Of a DNA stretch of 6,718 nucleotides, positions 1 through 5,665 are shown one piece after another. The notes below the pieces were generated by a model that worked only from the letters and a program-made list of their open reading frames with translations, was not told the DNA's origin and made no database searches. The stretch spans positions 1 through 6,718 of the forward strand of contig CAJARE010000275.1 of NCBI GenBank assembly GCA_903944255.1, read 5' to 3'. How positions within the stretch are numbered: position 1 is the stretch's first letter; every line of letters starts with the position of its first letter. The stretch is from an uncultured beta proteobacterium (lineage in GTDB: Bacteria > Pseudomonadota > Gammaproteobacteria > Burkholderiales > Burkholderiaceae). Made by a program: the position numbers and the translations under genes.

Positions 1-156
1 GAGGCATTCAAAGCAAAAACAATCATTGTCAATAAGCGCTCCATGGCCGCTGGTTATGCCGGCCTAGACAACGAACTCTTTTACATGGATAAAACTATGA
101 TGGTCTTTGGTGATGCGAAGAAGGTAGTGGAAGAGATGGTCAAGGCTGTTGATTAA
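1..156 (+). CDS. pntB: NAD(P) transhydrogenase subunit beta, C-terminal end (partial)
   Basis: Only the last 51 codons and the TAA stop are in the window; the gene begins to the left. The protein is the membrane subunit that carries the NADP(H)-binding domain III of the proton-translocating transhydrogenase, which couples hydride transfer between NADH and NADP+ to proton flow across the inner membrane. Seen directly: a beta strand TIIVNKRSM followed by AAGYAG (residues 7-21 of the fragment) and VFGDAKK (35-41). These match the conserved KRS...GYAG...LFGDAK pattern at the end of PntB, which lies at the NADP phosphate and adenosine in known domain III structures. The length after GDAK is normal, so the C-terminus is complete. 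Codon use looks less A/T-rich than in the genes that follow, consistent with a core gene at the edge of an accessory island. I see no convincing terminator in the 77 bases before the next gene. Confidence 0.93.
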   Translation, partial: EAFKAKTIIVNKRSMAAGYAGLDNELFYMDKTMMVFGDAKKVVEEMVKAVD

Positions 157-233
157 AAGGGATTGGTAATTTAGATGAATGCACTAAGCAAGCACCCAGA
201 TCGCCACTGCATTAGATTTACTATGAACAATAG

Positions 234-1049
234 ATGTTAAAAATTTCTGCCGTAATTTTGGATACTTATCCAGACAGGAAAATGGTTCAGCGCCTTGAGA
301 ATGTGGAAACTATTCACGTTTTTTCAGATGTAGCTCCAGACTCATCTGAAAAAATTGACTTCATTGAGATAAAGCCTATCACCTCAATGAACGAATATGG
401 GCATGCCCTATTTAATCAAGTTCCAAACCACATCAAAAATGATCATCTTTTAGTATTTCAGTGGGATGGATTTCCAATTAATCCACCATCTTGGTCTGAT
501 GAATTTTTGAAATATGATTACATCGGACCTCCAAATGGCACCTGGGTAGGAAATGGTGGCTTCAGCCTCAGATCACTGCGCCTATTTGATACGCTTGCTG
601 ACTTAAAAATTAATATCAATCTTTCCAATCCATTTGATCAACTTGAAGATCAGCTGATCTGTACTCACTATCGACAACATCTCGAAATGCAGGGGATTCG
701 TTTTGCTCCATATCAACTCGCAGAGAAATTTGCGTATGATGCCGGAGGAAAGGTCCAATTCAAATCAGATGTCTTTGGATTTCACTAGCCCGCAAGCTTT
801 CCATCCTTTCTTCAAGAATCTCAATTAATTGAATTAATGGGCGCCATCATCGCCAGAATTGGATCGCCTTCCTCTATGCGCGATCTTATTCTTAGCATCA
901 GAGCGCATGGCATGGAGGGGTTGCTCAAAGAAATTTATACGACACATATCAATCACCACAATATCATCAAGCTGCATCAGGTTGCAGAGGCGCATGATCC
1001 ACTCGGATCACTGATTCAACTTCGCCAAATATATTCTCAACTTAGCTAA
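234..1049 (+). pseudogene. DUF5672 putative glycosyltransferase, interrupted by an in-frame amber codon
   Basis: The frame opens at ATG 234 and meets TAG at 786-788 after 184 codons. The same frame then continues without another stop to TAA at 1047-1049. Bridging the TAG gives 271 residues, close to the 267 of the intact relative at 5666-6469. The first part carries the DUF5672 core: FQWDGF (75-80), WSDEFLKYDYIGPP (87-100), VGNGGFSLRS (105-114), an acidic LEDQ (137-140) and FGFH (181-184). The break falls directly after FGFH, where the relative reads FGIHG and continues. The stretch after the stop, PASFPSFLQESQLIELM, then an amphipathic helical tail, reads as normal protein. The family is of unknown function with glycosyltransferase-like features; activity is inferred. 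ATG 234 is the first possible start, since TAG at 231-233 closes the frame; no clear Shine-Dalgarno precedes it. A separate 70-residue gene starting at 837 is the alternative, but it would need a coincidental shared frame. A sequence error is possible. Confidence 0.8.
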
Positions 1050-1064
1050 TGACTAAATTAAGGC

Positions 1065-1089
1065 TATTAAAAAGAAGCTCTTTTTAATA
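1065..1089. terminator. A/T-rich hairpin between convergent genes
   Basis: An 11-bp perfect inverted repeat (arms 1065-1075 and 1079-1089, loop AGC) ends in runs of A on one side and T on the other. It lies 15 bases past the end of the interrupted DUF5672 gene and overlaps the stop codon (1084-1086) of the convergent fucosyltransferase gene. Its position suits a bidirectional terminator. The stem has only two G-C pairs-worth of strength near the loop, so it may be weak. Confidence 0.4.
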
Positions 1090-1923
1090 TGGGAAGTTTG
1101 CATAACTAAAGTTATGCTGATTTACCTCATCTATGCATTCAGCAGATGAATAGAGTTTTCCGGATCGGTCCATGTAATAGAAGCCTCTAGTAATACTTTC
1201 ACCAGGCGCCCACCAACCTTCACTCTGGTTGTATCTCATCCAATATTTTGGCGCAATCACCATCTTACACGCCATATTCAACCAAGCCCCCCACCAAGAA
1301 AAAGTAGAGTTTGCAACGATAAGATACTTTGCATGGCTAATTAAGAGGAAGTCATCAGTAACATTAAAATGGTAGGCTGGAAATTCTGGGAAAAATAGCT
1401 GAGCCTCTTTGACATCATCCGTCACAACAATAAATTCGATATTGGAGTTAATTTTTTTTATTTCTGCAATTGAATTTTTCCAATAGTTTATATCCAGATA
1501 AACATCAGCAATCTCCTTATAGTCCCCACCTCTAAAATTGATGACGCATACCTCTCCATTCAAATTGAGCTCATCAAGCAATTTATAATTTGGATTTTTA
1601 AGTGAGAACCAGCCCTGGATATTGCTCTTGTTTTTTTCTATATATCGTTCACACTGAAAGAACCCAACTAGTTTCGTAAAGTCCAGGATTTCCAATATAT
1701 GTGGGTTATAAAACTGAGCCATAAAGCTATTGTGCATGTAGCCGTCAATAAACTTTTGATTGGTTAGGTCCAGCTCAACGCCTAGCGAGCAATCGAATAA
1801 TTCTGAGCCGGAAAAAGATCTGGGAATATGAAAGTCATAATTTTTATCTTCAGCAATAGTGCGGCACACGGCATACTGCCACATGTTATTTCCAAGGCGA
1901 CCAATCATTTCCACGCTTATCAT
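1084..1923 (-). CDS. Alpha-1,2-fucosyltransferase-like protein (glycosyltransferase family 11)
   Basis: The 279-residue protein has the marks of GT11, which transfers fucose from GDP-fucose to a galactose or related acceptor in surface glycans. Seen: an N-terminal GRLGNNMWQYA (residues 8-18), matching the family's GxLGNQxFQYA; VINFRGGDYK (127-136), corresponding to the GDP-fucose-binding HxRxGD motif; IVVTDD (165-170); and NSTFSWWGAWLN (205-216), matching the conserved SSFSWWxAWL block. The length is normal for bacterial members (about 270-300). There is no signal peptide or membrane segment, so it should act in the cytoplasm. The usual His of HxRxGD is Asn129 here. The donor specificity is inferred from the family. 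The start gives the beta strand ISVEMIG before the GN motif; a second Met at residue 6 is possible but would cut into that strand. The gene stands alone on the minus strand, divergent from the GT17 gene, and is visibly A/T-rich. Confidence 0.85.
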   Translation of the reverse strand: MISVEMIGRLGNNMWQYAVCRTIAEDKNYDFHIPRSFSGSELFDCSLGVELDLTNQKFIDGYMHNSFMAQFYNPHILEILDFTKLVGFFQCERYIEKNKSNIQGWFSLKNPNYKLLDELNLNGEVCVINFRGGDYKEIADVYLDINYWKNSIAEIKKINSNIEFIVVTDDVKEAQLFFPEFPAYHFNVTDDFLLISHAKYLIVANSTFSWWGAWLNMACKMVIAPKYWMRYNQSEGWWAPGESITRGFYYMDRSGKLYSSAECIDEVNQHNFSYANFPY

Positions 1924-1957
1924 AACAATTCACAGTTCATCAATTATTGAAAGGTAA

Positions 1958-2053
1958 CTAACCAAAAAAATAATAATATACCCCTCATCTGACATTATCT
2001 CCTCAAAGCTACTTATAATATATTGCGAGTCAATTAGATTGCTAACCAAAAAA
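1958..2053. repeat. Pair of 12-bp direct repeats in the divergent intergenic region
   Basis: The sequence CTAACCAAAAAA occurs at 1958-1969 and again at 2042-2053 in the same orientation, 84 bases apart start to start. Both copies lie between the divergent GT11 and GT17 genes, one near each start codon, and they flank the candidate promoter. They could bind a shared regulator, but half of each copy is an A tract, so chance in an A/T-rich region cannot be excluded. Confidence 0.4.
1989..2019 (+). promoter_or_regulatory. Candidate sigma-70 promoter for the GT17 gene
   Basis: CTGACA at 1989-1994 matches the -35 consensus at five of six bases, and TATAAT at 2014-2019 is a perfect -10. The 19-base spacer is longer than the ideal 17. 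Transcription would start near 2026 and leave a leader of about 54 bases before ATG 2080. No strong ribosome binding site is seen in that leader. The assignment rests on consensus match alone. Confidence 0.35.
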
Positions 2054-2079
2054 TTAAGCCGGCTGATTTAGTACTTTTC

Positions 2080-2913
2080 ATGAAAATAATAGATGCATTT
2101 ACTTTTTTTAATGAGATTGATCTTCTTAAGATCCGTCTAGAGCTTTTATATAACCATGTAGATACCTTTGTAATCTGCGAGTCAAATCTTACCCATGCTG
2201 GAAAAGATAAAAAATATCATTTTTTAGAAAATCATAAGCATTTTAAGAAATGGGAAGATAAAATTGTTCTACTGCAATATGAGCCAAATATTGCAGGGTA
2301 TGACTTCTCAATAAAGGATGACTCCTACAATCCAGAATCAGCTTCCTGGAAATTGGAAACCGGACAGCGCAACTACCTCTCCTCCTATCTTACCCATCAA
2401 AATTCTGAAGATATTGCCTTTATTTGTGACGTTGACGAAATTTGGCAGCCAATTTTGGGGGATGCCCTTAGGAATAAAGAGCTCTCCCTCGAATGTGCTC
2501 GCCTAGAAATGCAATTCCATTATTATTTTTTAAACTGTCGCGGAATAGGCAATCAAAATTCTAAATGGCTGCATCCCTTTTACTCCAAAGTAGCACTCAT
2601 CAAACAGGATGGTGATCTTTCCAAAAAGAGAGTTCACGAAAATATGCCATCGATTGGAAATGCTGGATGGCATTTCTCCTACCTTGGGGGGGCGCAAAAG
2701 GTATCAGAAAAGATAGATGCTTTTGCACATCAAGAAACAAATACGGCGGAAATAAACAATTTAAAGTATTTGGAGAGATGTATTCATCTAGGTATAGACC
2801 ATCTAAATAGACCTGACCATGAATGGGCATTTCACCCGATAGACTACTACCCAGAAGAACTCAGCGCTCAAATGAAAAAATATCCTCATTTAATCAAGGC
2901 AAGCTTGCTCTAA
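2080..2913 (+). CDS. Glycosyltransferase family 17 protein
   Basis: The 277-residue protein resembles GT17, the family of beta-1,4-mannosyl-glycoprotein beta-1,4-N-acetylglucosaminyltransferases (bisecting GlcNAc transferase in animals). Bacterial members are mostly uncharacterised. Seen in order: IDAFTFFNEIDLLKIRLELL (residues 4-23), VDTFVICESNLTHAGKDK (27-44) with the family's E-x-N/T-x-T-x-x-G pattern, GQRNYL (95-100), a DxD-type metal or sugar-nucleotide site FICDVDEIW (114-122), FHYYFLNC (146-153), and the late AGWHFSYLGG (195-204) followed by KIDAFAHQE (211-219). The full span is close to the length of bacterial relatives, and no signal or membrane segment is present, so it is likely cytoplasmic. 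The true substrate is unknown; the animal activity should not be carried over. There is no Shine-Dalgarno just before ATG 2080, but the protein begins directly with the family's first strand, which supports this start. The gene is monocistronic and divergent from the GT11 gene. Confidence 0.85.
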   Translation: MKIIDAFTFFNEIDLLKIRLELLYNHVDTFVICESNLTHAGKDKKYHFLENHKHFKKWEDKIVLLQYEPNIAGYDFSIKDDSYNPESASWKLETGQRNYLSSYLTHQNSEDIAFICDVDEIWQPILGDALRNKELSLECARLEMQFHYYFLNCRGIGNQNSKWLHPFYSKVALIKQDGDLSKKRVHENMPSIGNAGWHFSYLGGAQKVSEKIDAFAHQETNTAEINNLKYLERCIHLGIDHLNRPDHEWAFHPIDYYPEELSAQMKKYPHLIKASLL

Positions 2914-2950
2914 ACAAGACTGCTCTATAAGCAACCCTTCTATTCCTGAG

Positions 2951-3689
2951 TCACCGGCGTTGATAGCTATTCTTCAAGTTATCCTGAAGAACGTAAGCAA
3001 TACCATTAGCTGTCAGCGATAAATCTTGTTGCAATTTTCTGCTTTGATATTTCCAGCCGACAGGTAAATGGAGTTGTTTATCCAGCTCTGGTAAGTCCCT
3101 CATCTCCAGCTTTGGATTAATGATTTGTGAATAAGACTGCATCATATAGATCTCACCTACTGGAGAAATTAACTCATACACCATCTCGCCAGATTTATAT
3201 ATGAAATTAGTAGTTCTCGTAATTTCATTAGGTGAATAATTCTGACTTCCTATGAGCTGCTTCATCAATCCTATGGTCACTGTGGCACGTAGATTTATTT
3301 CAATACCGCCAAATGATTCTTGAATATTACTTACCGTATTACCCTCCCGCCTGAATTTCATCCATGGTCCAACACCTTGGACCATTCAAAAGCACAAAGG
3401 AAGCGTTATAAGTTTTTTCGACAGATGCTTTTGTAAGGGTCTTCCATTGATCTTCCGGACAATTATTGAGACCTTGAGTATTAAACACCTTAACTACTAA
3501 GTTAAGAAAATTCCGATTGCCATATAGAACCTCACAGTGACGCTGGTTTCGAAGGTTGGAAACACTTTTTTCAAATTTAGATCTACTCTCTTCAGAGTTT
3601 TGGCCAAAGACCGGGCTGCATGTGAGGGCGGATCCTATAGATGCTAAGATAAATAGAACAGTCTTTATGACCCTTTGGCGACAAATCAT
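2951..3689 (-). pseudogene. Predicted exported protein of unnamed family, broken by a +1 frameshift
   Basis: Two overlapping minus-strand frames, 3339-3689 (116 codons) and 2951-3385, are best read as one gene. The first frame starts with a signal peptide: basic MICRQRVIK, hydrophobic TVLFILASIGSALT, and a likely cleavage after VFG (residues 27-29). It runs to SFVLLNGPRCWTMDEIQA and then ends as GG-stop. The other frame picks up as EGNTVSNIQESFGGIEIN and runs to TAA's partner stop at 2951-2953. Dropping one base from CCC at 3346-3348 joins them as DEIQAEGNTVSN, giving 245 residues. The pattern recalls an unnamed family of proteobacterial periplasmic proteins with NGPR and FGGIE blocks, recalled without a search. 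I cannot assign a function. The start is supported by AGGG (3696-3699) six bases before ATG. The gene lies 50 bases downstream of the GT41 gene on the same strand and may be co-transcribed. Sequence error is the main alternative to true decay. Confidence 0.75.
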
Positions 3690-3695
3690 ATTGAT

Positions 3696-3699
3696 CCCT
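3696..3699 (-). promoter_or_regulatory. Ribosome binding site of the frameshifted exported protein
   Basis: AGGG on the minus strand lies six bases before the ATG at 3687-3689. It is one of the few clear Shine-Dalgarno-like sites in the window and fixes the start so that the signal peptide is included. Confidence 0.5.
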
Positions 3700-3730
3700 A
3701 TAAATTTAATTGCAATCGAATACTAAGAGC

Positions 3731-3754
3731 GCTGAAAAGTTACACCTTTTCAGC
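3731..3754. other. Hairpin over the stop codon of the GT41 gene
   Basis: GCTGAAAAG at 3731-3739 is the exact reverse complement of CTTTTCAGC at 3746-3754. The six-base loop includes the GT41 stop codon (3740-3742). No T-run follows on the minus strand, so it is not a typical intrinsic terminator. It may protect the mRNA end or slow readthrough into the next minus-strand gene, or may be a by-product of the neighbouring 9-bp repeats. Confidence 0.35.
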
Positions 3755-5614
3755 CTTTTCAGCCTTTTCATATTGTGCTTGATACATGTTCAAGTATGCA
3801 TCCTCGATATTGCGCGCAAACAGGCGGCTATCAAATAATGGTTGAGTTAATGTATTCTCAGCCAATTTATTTTTTATGACCTCAATCTGATCAGTATTTA
3901 AGGCTAATTTAACCGCTTGTGCCTCATACTCTTCCGTCGAATAAGTAATCAGCTCAGGTAAATCAAGTGCATGCAATAAGCTTGCTCCTACCCGCCCAGG
4001 AAAAGTCTTTCCCATGCAAGTCAATATTGGGACGCCGGCCCATAGAGCATCACTTGCAGTGGTGTGTGCATTGTAGGGAAGTGTATCTAAGAAAAGATTT
4101 GCCAAATGGTGACGGGCCAAATGCTCGGTAAGAGGCAAGCGTTTTGCAAAGATTAAACGATCCCCCGCTACCCCTCTTTCTTCAGCCTCTTTCTTCAGGT
4201 TAATTACAGCATAAGGATTGTCCTCAATTAACCAAAGAATACTGCCTTCAACCGCAGTTAAGATTCGCATCCAAGAGTCAAATGTAGTTGGTGTAATTTT
4301 ATAATTATTATTAAAGCAACAGAATACAAAACCTGTTTCTGGCAAACCCTCATCCACCCTATTAAATATCTTTGATGATATTTCTCTATTGTGGTCATTA
4401 GCCTGATATGAATCTGGTAATGCAATCACTTTTTCTACATAAAATTGTTCGCTAGATTTTGGTAGAACAATGCCGTCTGCGATGATGTAATCCATATAAG
4501 ATGCGCCCAAGGTACCAGGAAATCCAAGGTAATTTACCTGAATTGGAGCCGCTCTTAATGCAAAAATTCCTTGCCGAGCTTTACCAAAAAAACCATTAAG
4601 ATTAACTAGAATATCGATTTGTAATTGTGATACGGTATTGGCTACCTCCATATCAGTCATCGCAGTAATGTCAATTATTTGTGTAAATGATTTATTGATG
4701 CGCTCGCGTAATTTACTGCCATCATCCCAACCATTATCAAAAGCGTATATCTCAAATATATCTTTGTTGTGCATTTCATAAAGGCCCGTCATTAAGACCG
4801 ATGTAGCTTGCGCTCGAAATTCCCCACAAACATAAGCAATTCGTATTTTTTCCTTCTTAGGTTGAGGTATTAAGGGAGTATGACTAGGCTTAGCAGGATA
4901 AAAATCATTTGAAAATATTTCTGCACATCGCCTTAAATCCTCTTCGGAATCTGAAATTGCCTGAAAGCCAAAAGGCTCTGCAACTTTTTCACCGCGCAGA
5001 AGACCCTCTTGAATTACTCTGTAGAGTTCATCCAATCCATCCCATCTGCATATCAACATCTGATGATGAAGCAAGATGCCTAATAAAAAACTTTCATTTG
5101 GCCTAATTGCATAAGCTTTTTCGTAAGAATCCAACGCTTCTTCATAACGCTTTAAATCACTTAATATCTTTCCTCGGTTAAACCAAGGCTCTGCCATATC
5201 AGGCTTCAATTCAATGGCTTTGTCATAGCAAATTAATGCCTCATCTGGCCTTCTCAAATGATCAAGACTTTTCCCATAATTTACCCACCCATCCGGGTTT
5301 AATGAATCCAACTCGGTTGCCCTCATGTGATGGCGAACGGACTCTCCATCTAACTGGGCGTCCGAGAATGCTTTGGCTAAGTTAAAGTGTACAGATGCAT
5401 CATTGGGGGATAACTTGACACTGCGCCTAAGATATTCAATAGCCTCCAAGGGTTTTTTCTGCAATCCGCACACAATTCCCATTAAATGCAGTGCATCACT
5501 ATTTTTTGGTGCTAACTGTAATAAACGCTTTAGAAGTGTTTTGGCCCCCAAAGCATTGCCGACTTGCAGGGCACTTAAAGCTTGAAGAAATAATGGATGA
5601 GGAGTCAAATTCAT
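3740..5614 (-). CDS. TPR-repeat O-linked N-acetylglucosamine transferase-like protein (GT41, SPINDLY type)
   Basis: The 624-residue protein joins an N-terminal TPR superhelix to a GT41 catalytic region, the layout of O-GlcNAc transferase and plant SPINDLY, which put GlcNAc or fucose on Ser/Thr of proteins. About five TPR units fill residues 5-174; clear ones are 39-72, 107-140 and 141-174 (for example AWFNxG and EALxxYxKA patterns). The catalytic part starts near 255: IRIAYVCGEFRAQATSVLM (257-275), IDILVNLNGF (333-342), APIQVNYLGFPGTLGASYMDY (356-376), FCCFNNNYKITP (431-442), and HTTASDALWAGVPILT (517-532). Lys439 corresponds to the UDP-binding Lys of OGT, and the HTT...D block is intact. The His that usually follows SDFxxH is Gln269. 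No signal peptide: cytoplasmic. Bacterial members are often linked to flagellin or surface-protein glycosylation; the target here is unknown. No Shine-Dalgarno precedes the ATG. The last residues, EKAEKAEKV, come from a 9-bp tandem repeat. Confidence 0.9.
   Translation of the reverse strand: MNLTPHPLFLQALSALQVGNALGAKTLLKRLLQLAPKNSDALHLMGIVCGLQKKPLEAIEYLRRSVKLSPNDASVHFNLAKAFSDAQLDGESVRHHMRATELDSLNPDGWVNYGKSLDHLRRPDEALICYDKAIELKPDMAEPWFNRGKILSDLKRYEEALDSYEKAYAIRPNESFLLGILLHHQMLICRWDGLDELYRVIQEGLLRGEKVAEPFGFQAISDSEEDLRRCAEIFSNDFYPAKPSHTPLIPQPKKEKIRIAYVCGEFRAQATSVLMTGLYEMHNKDIFEIYAFDNGWDDGSKLRERINKSFTQIIDITAMTDMEVANTVSQLQIDILVNLNGFFGKARQGIFALRAAPIQVNYLGFPGTLGASYMDYIIADGIVLPKSSEQFYVEKVIALPDSYQANDHNREISSKIFNRVDEGLPETGFVFCCFNNNYKITPTTFDSWMRILTAVEGSILWLIEDNPYAVINLKKEAEERGVAGDRLIFAKRLPLTEHLARHHLANLFLDTLPYNAHTTASDALWAGVPILTCMGKTFPGRVGASLLHALDLPELITYSTEEYEAQAVKLALNTDQIEVIKNKLAENTLTQPLFDSRLFARNIEDAYLNMYQAQYEKAEKAEKV
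3742..3768. repeat. Three 9-bp tandem units at the end of the GT41 gene
   Basis: CAGCCTTTT occurs exactly at 3751-3759 and 3760-3768, with a degenerate unit ACACCTTTT at 3742-3750. On the coding strand these encode the E-K-A repeat at the protein's C-terminus. The unit is a multiple of three, so copy-number slippage would change the tail length without changing the frame. Confidence 0.75.
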
Positions 5615-5665
5615 ATGTTTGAATGTTAATTTATAAATATTATTTGCGTATAAAATTATTAAGTA
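5615..5665. promoter_or_regulatory. Very A/T-rich 51-bp divergent intergenic region
   Basis: Only 7 of 51 bases are G or C. It must carry the start signals for both the GT41 gene (minus) and the second DUF5672 gene (plus) unless these are transcribed from inside each other. TATAAA on the plus strand at 5649-5654 and TATAAA on the minus strand (plus positions 5630-5635) are candidate -10 elements. I find no good -35 at standard spacing for either. Use of these would give leaders of only about 5-9 bases, fitting the absence of Shine-Dalgarno sites. Confidence 0.3.

Noticed and set aside
157..233. Terminator after pntB
   Set aside because: Only a weak AATGCA/TGCATT pairing with a long loop is present and no T-run, so no terminator is called.
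223..240. Five-codon leader frame overlapping ATG 234, possibly for translational coupling
   Set aside because: It is too short to support, has no ribosome binding site and can easily arise by chance.
837..1049. A separate 70-residue gene
   Set aside because: It shares the frame of the DUF5672 gene upstream, joined by 16 open codons after a single TAG, and no ribosome binding site precedes ATG 837. It is better read as the C-terminal part of the interrupted gene.
2318..2506. Plus-strand open frame of 62 codons inside the GT17 gene
   Set aside because: It overlaps the DxD region in another frame; it has no start signals or recognisable motifs.
2600..2830. Minus-strand open frame of 76 codons inside the GT17 gene
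   Set aside because: It lies antisense to conserved GT17 motifs and has no protein-family features.
2914..2950. Terminator between the GT17 gene and the convergent exported-protein gene
   Set aside because: I found only short, poor pairings (TTGCT/AGCAA) and no T-run.
3612..3640. Lipoprotein signal (Cys24 in the SALTC stretch) in the exported protein
   Set aside because: The residue before Cys is Thr, not Gly, Ala or Ser as in a normal lipobox; ordinary signal peptidase cleavage after VFG fits better.
4909..5106. Plus-strand open frame antisense to the GT41 gene
   Set aside because: It overlaps well-supported coding sequence and has no recognisable motifs. The same applies to the frame at 5373-5585.
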